Source: Candidatus Melainabacteria bacterium
GTDB lineage: Bacteria > Cyanobacteriota > Vampirovibrionia > 2-02-FULL-35-15
DNA length: 7,297 bases
Reading direction: 5' to 3'
Assembly (NCBI GenBank): GCA_023250175.1
Contig: JAHFBD010000109.1
Span: 1-7,297, forward strand
Within the stretch, counting starts at the first letter, position 1. The number at the start of each line of letters is the position of its first letter. The notes under the pieces were generated by a model. It did no database searches. It was not told where the DNA came from and saw only the letters and a program-made list of their open reading frames with translations. A program made the translations under genes and the position numbers. Below, one piece after another: positions 1-6,094 of this stretch.

Positions 1-202
1 TAGGATCATAGTGGTCACCTTGACGAGTAGGTTCTACTTTTACATTATTTAAGTTATGTCTGTTTAATATCTCTCTTGCAATCTCTGCCCCTGTTCTTCC
101 TATTGAAGATGGTTCATTTGTATATTTATTTAATATACCCCTAACCCAAAGCTGAGGAAGAATAATCAGTGCTATTCCAGTAATCCAAAGTAAAGTCATC
201 AT
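1..202 (-). CDS. YugP-family zinc metallopeptidase, N-terminal fragment
   Basis: This is the first 67 codons of a gene that runs off the left edge of the window. Residues 3-20 form one hydrophobic segment, expected to be the N-terminal membrane helix. It is followed by NKYTNEPSSIGRTGAEIARE and, near the cut, by GDHYDP. From memory, the RTGAEIAR helix and the GDHYDP motif are typical of the YugP-like membrane zinc metallopeptidases. The zinc-binding HExxH would lie beyond the edge, so catalytic competence cannot be judged. The start is the first of two tandem ATG codons (200-202); a GGAGG Shine-Dalgarno at 211-215 lies 8 bases upstream. Only 34 bases separate it from the fmt stop, so it is probably cotranscribed with fmt. 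I recall fmt next to this family in Firmicutes as well. The physiological substrate is unknown to me. Confidence 0.8.
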   Translation of the reverse strand, partial: MMTLLWITGIALIILPQLWVRGILNKYTNEPSSIGRTGAEIAREILNRHNLNNVKVEPTRQGDHYDP

Positions 203-236
203 AATCTATCCCTCCGTATATAGATATAATTATACC

Positions 237-1175
237 TTAGAATTTATCTCCGGTTTGTATTCTTGCCCCGTTAACCCAATCTTTAGAATTAATAATGTTT
301 TTATTTTCTGGCTGTACTTTATATATATCGATAAATCCATCTTGTGTTTTTACTCTTATATAATCTTTAATTTCAATTATAGTTCCTACTGGCTGAGATG
401 TATAACTGGGATTGAGATCTGAGATTTGGCTTTCCCAAAGCTTTATTACTTTATCTTTAAAATGTGTGTATGCTGATGGCCATGGTTGTAAAGCACGAAT
501 CTTATTGTGAATATTTTGTGCTGTATCATCCCAATTAATTAACCCTAATTCTTTTTTCAGCGAAGGTGCTTTTGTAGCTTGTGAATTGTCTTGAGGAATA
601 TACTTAGCTTCTCCTTTGTCTATTAGCTCAAGTGATTGAATTAAAGTTTTAGCTCCTAATAAACTAAGTTTCTTGGTTAACTCAATCGATGTTTCATTTT
701 TTTCAATTGTACATTTATCTTGTACAATAACAGGTCCAGTATCAAGTCCAAGCTCTGTTTTCATAATTGATATTCCAGCTTCAGTTTCACCATTTAAGAT
801 TGCCCAGTTTATTGGTGCTGCTCCACGATATTTGGGAAGTAATGAAGCGTGAACATTTATCACGCCATGTGGTGCAATATCTAAAACTTCCTGATTTAAG
901 ATTTGACCAAAAGCACATGTTATAAGAATGTCAGGCTTTAAGTCTTTTAGTTTATTTATTAATTCTTTATCTTGAGAGATCTTTTCAGCTTGAAAAACCA
1001 ATAATCCACTTTCAATTGCTAATCGTTTTACAGGTGGTTCTTTTACTTTATTTCCTCTACCAGCTTGTTTATCTGTTTGTGTACAAATTGCAAGAATATT
1101 TACCCACTTAGTTTCTAACAAAACTTTTAATGAAGGGATTGCAAATTCTGGTGTTCCTAGATAAACGATATTCAT
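237..1175 (-). CDS. fmt: Methionyl-tRNA formyltransferase
   Basis: Cytosolic enzyme that transfers a formyl group from 10-formyltetrahydrofolate to the amino group of Met-tRNAfMet, giving the initiator tRNA used in bacterial translation. The product is 312 residues, close to the 315 of E. coli Fmt. The N-terminal Rossmann-like formyltransferase domain starts MNIVYLGTPEFA. Residues 38-48 (AGRGNKVKEPP) are the expected loop. The catalytic block contains N107, H109, SLLPKYRGAAPI (111-122) and D145 in ELGLDTGPV. The C-terminal tRNA-binding domain follows from about residue 205 and includes the NKIRALQPWPSAY segment. I chose the ATG at 1173-1175 because AGAAGGA lies 5 bases upstream and the protein then begins exactly at the conserved strand. 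An in-frame ATG at 1191-1193 would add six residues and has no Shine-Dalgarno. Nothing in the protein looks unusual. Confidence 0.97.
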   Translation of the reverse strand: MNIVYLGTPEFAIPSLKVLLETKWVNILAICTQTDKQAGRGNKVKEPPVKRLAIESGLLVFQAEKISQDKELINKLKDLKPDILITCAFGQILNQEVLDIAPHGVINVHASLLPKYRGAAPINWAILNGETEAGISIMKTELGLDTGPVIVQDKCTIEKNETSIELTKKLSLLGAKTLIQSLELIDKGEAKYIPQDNSQATKAPSLKKELGLINWDDTAQNIHNKIRALQPWPSAYTHFKDKVIKLWESQISDLNPSYTSQPVGTIIEIKDYIRVKTQDGFIDIYKVQPENKNIINSKDWVNGARIQTGDKF

Positions 1176-1230
1176 TTTTATCCTTCTTATCATTACATTA
1201 ATTGCTTTACTCTAATTATTGTAGGATATC

Positions 1231-1243
1231 TATAGTTACTATA
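1231..1243. promoter_or_regulatory. Perfect 6-1-6 palindrome overlapping the candidate fmt -10 box
   Basis: The sequence TATAGT-T-ACTATA reads the same on both strands around one central base. It contains the proposed fmt -10 hexamer (1238-1243, minus strand). In a region this AT-rich, a 6-base arm could arise by chance. It could also be an operator or a symmetric promoter element. No protein partner can be named. Confidence 0.25.
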
Positions 1244-1265
1244 AATTATTATATTAATTTTGTAA
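1238..1265 (-). promoter_or_regulatory. Candidate sigma70-type promoter for fmt
   Basis: Read on the minus strand, a TTACAA hexamer (1260-1265) is followed by 16 bases and then TATAGT (1238-1243). The transcript would start near 1231 and give a leader of about 55 bases before the fmt ATG. Both boxes are imperfect and the region is AT-rich, so this is only a plausible assignment. Confidence 0.35.
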
Positions 1266-1290
1266 GACAGTTAATCTTTTATGTCTCACA
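1261..1290. promoter_or_regulatory. Interrupted inverted repeat between the fmt and pyrB promoters (possible operator)
   Basis: TGTAAGAC (1261-1268) is matched in inverted orientation by GTCTCACA (1283-1290). Seven of eight positions are complementary and 14 bases separate the arms. The arm centres are about 22 bases apart, roughly two helical turns, as expected for a dimeric regulator. The repeat lies just upstream of the pyrB -10 box and overlaps the proposed fmt -35 box, where it could affect both genes. No regulator is suggested by the sequence. Confidence 0.3.
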
Positions 1291-1312
1291 ACTTATACCG
1301 CTATGATGGTTG

Positions 1313-1318
1313 TATAAT
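1313..1318 (+). promoter_or_regulatory. Candidate -10 box for pyrB
   Basis: A perfect TATAAT hexamer lies 33 bases before the pyrB ATG, predicting a leader of about 25 bases. No good -35 hexamer is found 16-18 bases upstream (the sequence there is close to CAACTTAT). The promoter may therefore be weak or activator-dependent. The short leader leaves no room for a pyrimidine-type attenuator. Confidence 0.4.
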
Positions 1319-1351
1319 ATCTTTTGATATTAAAACAATAATTGGAAGTCT

Positions 1352-2410
1352 ATGACAAACAAAGGACATGATTTAAGCAAAAGCATAGAAAAGCAAAATA
1401 TTACAAGTCCTGAAGAAATTGATATTGATGTTTTAAGAAAAACTCAATTTAACTGGAAAAGAAAAAGTTTATTAACTACACAAGATTTATTAATAGAAGA
1501 AATAGATTTAATCGTTAATACAGCAAGAGCTTTTTCAGAAATACTTACCCGGCAAATAAAAAAAGTCCCTACTATGAGGGGGAAAGTAATAATTAATTTA
1601 TTTTATGAAAACAGTACAAGAACCAGATCAAGTTTTGAATTGGCTGGTAGATACCTCTCTGCTGATGTAACTAATTTTGCAGTATCTACATCTTCGATAA
1701 AAAAAGGGGAAACTTTACAGGATACTGCTCAAACTTTAATTCAAATGGGTGCAGATGCCGTAGTTATAAGACATCCTCATTCAGGTGTTCCATTTCAACT
1801 TGCAAAGTTTTTGCCTAATAATATTTCATTAATTAATGCTGGTGATGGTTCAAATGAACATCCTACCCAAGCATTACTAGATCTATATACAATTCTTGAG
1901 GTATTTTCTATTCAAGATTTGATTGTATCCAATTTTCTTGCAAATAAAAAAATTGCTATTGTTGGAGATATTTTGCATAGCAGAGTAGCAAGATCAAATA
2001 TCTGGCTTTTAAAAAAACTTGGCATGGATATTCATTTATGTGGACCACCTACTCTTTTACCAACGGTAATGAAGGAATTCGGAGTGAAAACACATTGGGG
2101 CTTAAAAGATGCTCTTAGTGATGCTGATTTAATAATGGTTTTAAGATTACAAACTGAACGACAAACAAGTGGTTTAATTCCTTCTCTTGATGAATATCAC
2201 AGATTGTATGGGCTTAGTCATGAAAGGATTAAGCTTGCTAAACCAAATGTTTTAGTGCTTCACCCGGGTCCAATGAATAGAGGCGTTGAAATCACTTCTG
2301 AATTAGCCGATGATCCTAAATATTCATTGATTAATAAACAAGTAGCAAATGGGGTTGCTATTAGAATGGCTCTTCTTTATTTACTTGTATTTGCATCAGA
2401 GAAAAAATAA
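1352..2410 (+). CDS. pyrB: Aspartate carbamoyltransferase, catalytic chain
   Basis: Catalyses carbamoyl phosphate plus L-aspartate to N-carbamoyl-L-aspartate, the committed step of pyrimidine synthesis, in the cytosol as a catalytic trimer. The product is 352 residues. The carbamoyl-phosphate site is STRTRSSF (88-95), with the mobile-loop lysine in SIKKGET (115-121). The VIRHPHSG segment and HPTQALLDLYT (170-180) follow. The aspartate-domain signatures are GDILHSRVARSN (205-216), LRLQTER (264-270) and HPGPMNRG (304-311). STRT begins at residue 88, against 52 in the E. coli enzyme, so this protein carries a charged N-terminal extension of roughly 30-36 residues. From memory its closest resemblance is to cyanobacterial PyrB. 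The start is the only ATG before the conserved core; a GGAAG only 3 bases upstream is a poor Shine-Dalgarno. No regulatory pyrI or dihydroorotase gene is adjacent. It ends 4 bases from the convergent ligase gene. Confidence 0.96.
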   Translation: MTNKGHDLSKSIEKQNITSPEEIDIDVLRKTQFNWKRKSLLTTQDLLIEEIDLIVNTARAFSEILTRQIKKVPTMRGKVIINLFYENSTRTRSSFELAGRYLSADVTNFAVSTSSIKKGETLQDTAQTLIQMGADAVVIRHPHSGVPFQLAKFLPNNISLINAGDGSNEHPTQALLDLYTILEVFSIQDLIVSNFLANKKIAIVGDILHSRVARSNIWLLKKLGMDIHLCGPPTLLPTVMKEFGVKTHWGLKDALSDADLIMVLRLQTERQTSGLIPSLDEYHRLYGLSHERIKLAKPNVLVLHPGPMNRGVEITSELADDPKYSLINKQVANGVAIRMALLYLLVFASEKK

Positions 2411-2414
2411 CTAT

Positions 2415-3038
2415 TTATGTATTCACTATACAATAAGACTCCCATATTGATTTAATTTCAGAATGTTCTTTATTAAAAATTTTTGAATACCAAAAACAAA
2501 CCTTAGCAACAATTACTTCTATTAGCTTTTCTCTTGAAAAATCGCTAATAAATTTATTAGAACCTATAATCTCTTCAAGTGAAACCGGCAAAACTACATC
2601 CCTGTCAAGATTATGCAAAGATTTTTGTAAATTAATTCCAATACCTGTAATAAGAGATGATATTCCATCTTTGTGTAACTTACTTTCGACAAGAATACCA
2701 CCTAGTTTTTTACTGTCAAAATAAATGTCATTGATTGGTTTAATTTGCGGTTCAATATCACATATCGTTTTAATAGCCTCAACACATGCTATACCACAGG
2801 CTAATGTATATAATGACGTAGCTTCAAATAACTCATTTTGTTTCGGTAAATGAACAATTGATAAATAAATGCCAGTTCCTTCTGGAGAAGACCATTTTCT
2901 ACCTCTTGTTCCTCTGCCACTTGTCTGGTGATTTGAAACTATAAATGCAGTACCATTTATCTTTCCAGATTGGATAAGCCTTTTAGCTTCATCCATCGTA
3001 GAATCAAGAGTTTCATACCAAAAGCTTTGTGAAATCAT
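2415..3038 (-). CDS. birA: Biotin-protein ligase, short form lacking the C-terminal domain
   Basis: Activates biotin as biotinyl-5'-AMP and transfers it to the lysine of a carrier protein. The likely client here is the carboxylase carrier encoded in the same operon. The 207-residue protein is the catalytic domain only. It has LDSTMDEA (11-18), the biotin/AMP loop GRGTRGRKW (41-49), KPINDIYFDSKKLGGILVE (100-118, with K111 at the expected catalytic lysine) and GIGINL (132-137). There is no N-terminal DNA-binding domain, so it is unlikely to act as a biotin repressor. Two features are odd. The usual KWPND motif reads KPIND. The protein also stops at WESYCIVNT, just where the roughly 45-residue SH3-like C-terminal domain normally begins. 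The first ATG is used because the conserved core starts a few residues later. It lies 6 bases after the lyase stop with no clear Shine-Dalgarno, which suggests translational coupling. Confidence 0.88.
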   Translation of the reverse strand: MISQSFWYETLDSTMDEAKRLIQSGKINGTAFIVSNHQTSGRGTRGRKWSSPEGTGIYLSIVHLPKQNELFEATSLYTLACGIACVEAIKTICDIEPQIKPINDIYFDSKKLGGILVESKLHKDGISSLITGIGINLQKSLHNLDRDVVLPVSLEEIIGSNKFISDFSREKLIEVIVAKVCFWYSKIFNKEHSEIKSIWESYCIVNT

Positions 3039-3044
3039 AATTCG

Positions 3045-3959
3045 TCAACAAATTTTTTCTTTTCCGTGAAGTCTTTGTAATTGTTTGCTTGGTAATTTAC
3101 GATTTAAAATCTTCTCCATAAACAAAGAGGCTTTTATCAATAGATTTAAATCAATCCCAGACTCAATACCCATTTTATTTAAAAGATAAATAAGATCTTC
3201 AGTAGACAAGTTTCCTGAAGCACCCGGAGCATAAGGACATCCACCTAACCCTCCACAAGATGCATCAAATGTAGTAATGCCAAGCTCAAGTCCACTAACT
3301 ACATTAGCCAATGCCGTACCATATGTATCATGAAAATGCAAAGCAATTTTTTCTTTCGGGATAATTTTAAGAATAGGAACAACAACTTCACATACATCTT
3401 TTGGAGAAGCAGCACCAATAGTATCTCCAAGAGAAACTTCATCAACGCCCATATCAAACAATGACTGAGTTACATTTAAAACTTTTTCTCTTAGTATTTC
3501 TCCTTCATATGGACAAACAAAACAAGTAGAAATATATCCTCTTACTGATAACCCATTCTTTAACGCTTCTTTTATCACAACAGAAAAAGTACTCAATGAT
3601 TCATCGATAGTCATGTTTATATTTTTTTTAGTAAAAGTTTCAGAGGCCGCAGTGAAAACTGCTATACGCTTAATACCAGACTCAATAGCTCTTTCTAATC
3701 CTTTTAGGTTTGGAACCAGTGCAGAATAAACTAACCCTTCATATTGTTTTAATCCTTTTATTACTTCATAAGCATCACTTAACTGAGGAACTGCTTTAGG
3801 GTGAACAAATGCAGTAGTTTCAATTTGTCTTAATCCACTTTGAGCTAATTTATTTATAAAAGCTGATTTGTCAGAAGTAGCAATAACTTCTTTTTCATTC
3901 TGCAAACCATCTCTTGGTCCAACTTCTACAATGTTTACTTTTTTAGGATAGGTTTTAAT
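3045..3959 (-). CDS. liuE: Hydroxymethylglutaryl-CoA lyase with a probable ATT start
   Basis: Also called mvaB. Cleaves (S)-HMG-CoA to acetyl-CoA and acetoacetate, the last step of leucine degradation. It is a divalent-metal TIM-barrel enzyme. From the proposed ATT (3957-3959) the protein is 304 residues. R16 and D17 lie in VEVGPRDGLQ, E47 in QIETTAF, H208 and H210 in HFHDTYG, C241 in GGLGGCPYAPGASGN, and N250 ends that loop. These match human HMGCL R41, D42, E72, H233, H235, C266 and N275 with a constant offset of 25. Conventional start codons fail: the first is the TTG at 3903-3905, which would delete R16 and D17. Upstream in frame, the TAG at 3966-3968 blocks extension. The ATT sits 9 bases after AAAAGG and overlaps the stop of the preceding carrier gene by one base. 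The end is followed closely by the biotin ligase. Confidence 0.93.
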   Translation of the reverse strand: MKTYPKKVNIVEVGPRDGLQNEKEVIATSDKSAFINKLAQSGLRQIETTAFVHPKAVPQLSDAYEVIKGLKQYEGLVYSALVPNLKGLERAIESGIKRIAVFTAASETFTKKNINMTIDESLSTFSVVIKEALKNGLSVRGYISTCFVCPYEGEILREKVLNVTQSLFDMGVDEVSLGDTIGAASPKDVCEVVVPILKIIPKEKIALHFHDTYGTALANVVSGLELGITTFDASCGGLGGCPYAPGASGNLSTEDLIYLLNKMGIESGIDLNLLIKASLFMEKILNRKLPSKQLQRLHGKEKIC

Positions 3960-4506
3960 TTTCTTCTACCTTTTCAAACATTTCTTCTTTTTCTAGTTTA
4001 ATTAAAACAGCCTGCATCTCTACCATTTGACCAATTGTACAATCTATATCAGTTACTATACCATCAAGCGGAGACGTAATTGTTAACTCCATTTTCATAG
4101 ACTCCATAATAACTAATGGTACATTTGCTTTTACATTTGCTCCTGTTTCTGTAAGGATTTTTAAAATCATTCCTGGCATAGGCGCTCTTATAATCCCAGA
4201 TGAAGTCATCGGCTGACTTGAAGATATATTTTGAATCGTTTTTTTCTTTGTATCTAGTTTTTTAATAATATATGTTTTGCCATTTAACCAAAGCTCAATT
4301 TTGTCATCTTTCAATAAATAGTAAAAAGGAATTATTGTATTTGTTGTTAAGTCCTTTGCACAAGCACTACCATCTGCTCCCAAATTTAATTGCAGCAAGT
4401 ATTTTATATCATTAACTATTACAGTAACCTGATTCTCTTTTATTTTTTCAACCTGAGCTATTACCTCAGATTTTTCATTATTATGTGCTAAAACAATTTT
4501 ATTCAT
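3955..4506 (-). CDS. liuD: Methylcrotonyl-CoA carboxylase alpha, BT and biotin-carrier half (separate gene)
   Basis: Carries the covalent biotin that shuttles a carboxyl group from the biotin carboxylase active site to the carboxyltransferase (beta) subunit. The product is 183 residues. Residues 1-85 are strand-rich (for example DDKIELWLNGKTYIIKK, 67-83) and match the BT subunit-interaction region of acyl-CoA carboxylase alpha chains. Residues 87-104 are a Lys/Ser-rich linker. The biotinyl domain starts at APMPGMI (108-114), and the biotin site is MESMKMEL with K138 as the acceptor. ESMKM replaces the more usual EAMKM and is a tolerated variant. The tail is acidic. Together with the 499-residue protein encoded upstream it totals 682 residues, the size expected of one full methylcrotonyl-CoA carboxylase alpha chain. 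The two genes are 18 bases apart, and no convincing Shine-Dalgarno precedes this ATG, so reinitiation is likely. It could also be described as a stand-alone AccB-like carrier. Confidence 0.88.
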   Translation of the reverse strand: MNKIVLAHNNEKSEVIAQVEKIKENQVTVIVNDIKYLLQLNLGADGSACAKDLTTNTIIPFYYLLKDDKIELWLNGKTYIIKKLDTKKKTIQNISSSQPMTSSGIIRAPMPGMILKILTETGANVKANVPLVIMESMKMELTITSPLDGIVTDIDCTIGQMVEMQAVLIKLEKEEMFEKVEEN

Positions 4507-4524
4507 CTTTAATTCTTACTTCTC

Positions 4525-6024
4525 TTATATCATCCGCCAATTGCCTATATTCAACCATGGTTCAAGATTTGATTTTTGTTGCTTATTGTCTACTACTAAA
4601 GAGGCTATGTTTTTATTGCCATCACAAATTAATCCGGACAGTGCAATGGCTAACTCTTTGTCTTTATTAATTCTTGCACTATCAAACACATTATACTTTT
4701 CTAAAAAGTGAGTATCTATATCTCCACTTCTAAAAACACTATGATTTATTACATCATGTAAAAAAGAAATATTAGTTGTTATACCTAAAACTGGATAGTG
4801 GTTTAAAGCCCATAACATCTTTTCAATTGCAGCATTTCTGGTTTTTGAATAAGTAATTAATTTAGCAAGCATAGGATCATAATGAACAGATATTACAGAA
4901 CCTTGCTTAACACCACTATCTACCCTAATCCCTGGACCAGTCGGTTCTTTATAAACTTCAAGTATTCCAGTCGAAGGGAAAAAGTTGTTTTGTGGATCTT
5001 CTGCATAAATACGACACTCAATAGCATGTCCATCCTGAATTACATCATTTTGAGTAATCGATAATTTTTCTCCCATTGCAACTAAAATTTGTGCTTTTAC
5101 AAGATCTCCATGAATGATAGACTCTGTCACCGGATGTTCAACCTGAAGCCTAGTATTAACTTCAAGAAAATAAAAGTTTTTATTCTCATCTAAAATAAAC
5201 TCAACGGTTCCCGCATTTGTATACCCAATAGCCTTACCTGCCATTACGGCAGCTTCCCCCATTTTTTTTCTTAATTCCGGAGTAAGAGCACTCGATGGTG
5301 ATTCTTCAATAATTTTTTGATGACGACGCTGGATAGAACATTCTCTCTCAAAAAGATGAATCACGTTCCCATGAGTATCACCAAAGATTTGAAACTCTAT
5401 ATGCCTTGGATTCATAATATATTTTTCAATAAAAACTCTATTATCTCCGAATGCATTTTGGGCTTCACGACCTGCACTTTCAATGGATTGTTCTAACTCA
5501 GCCACCTCTTTTACAATACGCATGCCTTTTCCACCGCCACCAGCTGCTGCCTTAACTAAAACAGGGTAGCCAATTTTATTAGCTACATTTTTTATCTCAT
5601 CAATATCACTTATATTTCCAGACCACCCTGGTACTACAGGAACACTAGCCTTAGTCATTGCTTTTTTTGCAAGAATCTTATCTCCCATTTCTGCAATAAC
5701 ACTTGGTGAAGGACCAATAAAAACTATATTTGCATCTAAACATGCTTGAGCAAACCGTGGATTTTCAGACAGGAATCCATAACCAGGATGAATTGCATCA
5801 ACCTTGGCAACTTTTGCAATATCTATAATTTTTTCAATGTTTAAATATGTGTCTTTTGATGTACTACCATATAGTGAATATGCTTCATCTGAGTACTCTA
5901 CATGCAAAGAATCTTCATCTATATCCGAATAAATAGCAACTGCTTGTATTCCCATTTCCTGTAATGTCTTAGTAATTCTTACAGCAATTTCACCACGATT
6001 TGCAATTAAGACTTTACGAAACAT
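4525..6024 (-). CDS. liuD: Methylcrotonyl-CoA carboxylase alpha, biotin carboxylase half
   Basis: ATP-dependent carboxylation of carrier-bound biotin, the first half-reaction of 3-methylcrotonyl-CoA carboxylase. The product is 499 residues. The N-terminal carboxylase domain begins MFRKVLIANRGEIAVRI, with HPGYGFLSEN (79-88). The ATP-grasp domain has K116, the glycine-rich loop AAAGGGGKGMR (159-169) and EVNTRLQVEHPVTE (288-301) with E288, N290 and R292. R338 lies in ECRIYAEDP, and the C-terminal domain has VHYDPMLAKL (380-389). E288, N290, R292 and R338 keep E. coli AccC numbering. The protein is about 50 residues longer than AccC; its tail ends PWLNIGNWRMI, the point where methylcrotonyl-CoA carboxylase alpha chains enter the BT domain. 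The ATG at 6022-6024 follows AAAAGGTGAG at good spacing. An in-frame TTG at 6115-6117 would add 31 non-conserved residues. Assignment to methylcrotonyl rather than propionyl or geranyl substrate rests on the neighbouring hydratase and lyase. Confidence 0.93.
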   Translation of the reverse strand: MFRKVLIANRGEIAVRITKTLQEMGIQAVAIYSDIDEDSLHVEYSDEAYSLYGSTSKDTYLNIEKIIDIAKVAKVDAIHPGYGFLSENPRFAQACLDANIVFIGPSPSVIAEMGDKILAKKAMTKASVPVVPGWSGNISDIDEIKNVANKIGYPVLVKAAAGGGGKGMRIVKEVAELEQSIESAGREAQNAFGDNRVFIEKYIMNPRHIEFQIFGDTHGNVIHLFERECSIQRRHQKIIEESPSSALTPELRKKMGEAAVMAGKAIGYTNAGTVEFILDENKNFYFLEVNTRLQVEHPVTESIIHGDLVKAQILVAMGEKLSITQNDVIQDGHAIECRIYAEDPQNNFFPSTGILEVYKEPTGPGIRVDSGVKQGSVISVHYDPMLAKLITYSKTRNAAIEKMLWALNHYPVLGITTNISFLHDVINHSVFRSGDIDTHFLEKYNVFDSARINKDKELAIALSGLICDGNKNIASLVVDNKQQKSNLEPWLNIGNWRMI

Positions 6025-6040
6025 TTTCTCACCTTTTATT

Positions 6041-6057
6041 ACCGCCGGTTCTGCGGT
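6041..6057. repeat. GC-rich hairpin, 5-bp stem
   Basis: ACCGC (6041-6045) pairs with GCGGT (6053-6057) around a 7-base loop. The same GCGGT can instead pair with ACCGC at 6088-6092, so two mutually exclusive folds are possible. On the minus-strand transcript it lies a few bases upstream of the Shine-Dalgarno of the biotin carboxylase gene. Confidence 0.5.
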
Positions 6058-6094
6058 GACGTTGCTCCTCGAACCAGCTTTCCATAGACCGCTC

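Noticed and set aside
1176..1193. Six-residue longer fmt from the ATG at 1191-1193
   Set aside because: No Shine-Dalgarno precedes it, and the shorter form begins at the family's usual first strand.
3045..3905. HMG-CoA lyase starting at the TTG at 3903-3905
   Set aside because: It would delete the GPRDG segment with the catalytic Arg and the metal-binding Asp; in-frame upstream sequence encodes that segment perfectly.
3955..3968. Programmed +1 frameshift fusing the biotin carrier to the lyase
   Set aside because: No recognisable slippery codon or stimulatory structure; a re-start at the overlapping ATT with an upstream AAGG is simpler.
4485..5064. Plus-strand open frames at 4485-4670 and 4882-5064
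   Set aside because: They are antisense to well-conserved carboxylase and carrier sequence and have no ribosome-binding site or recognisable motif.
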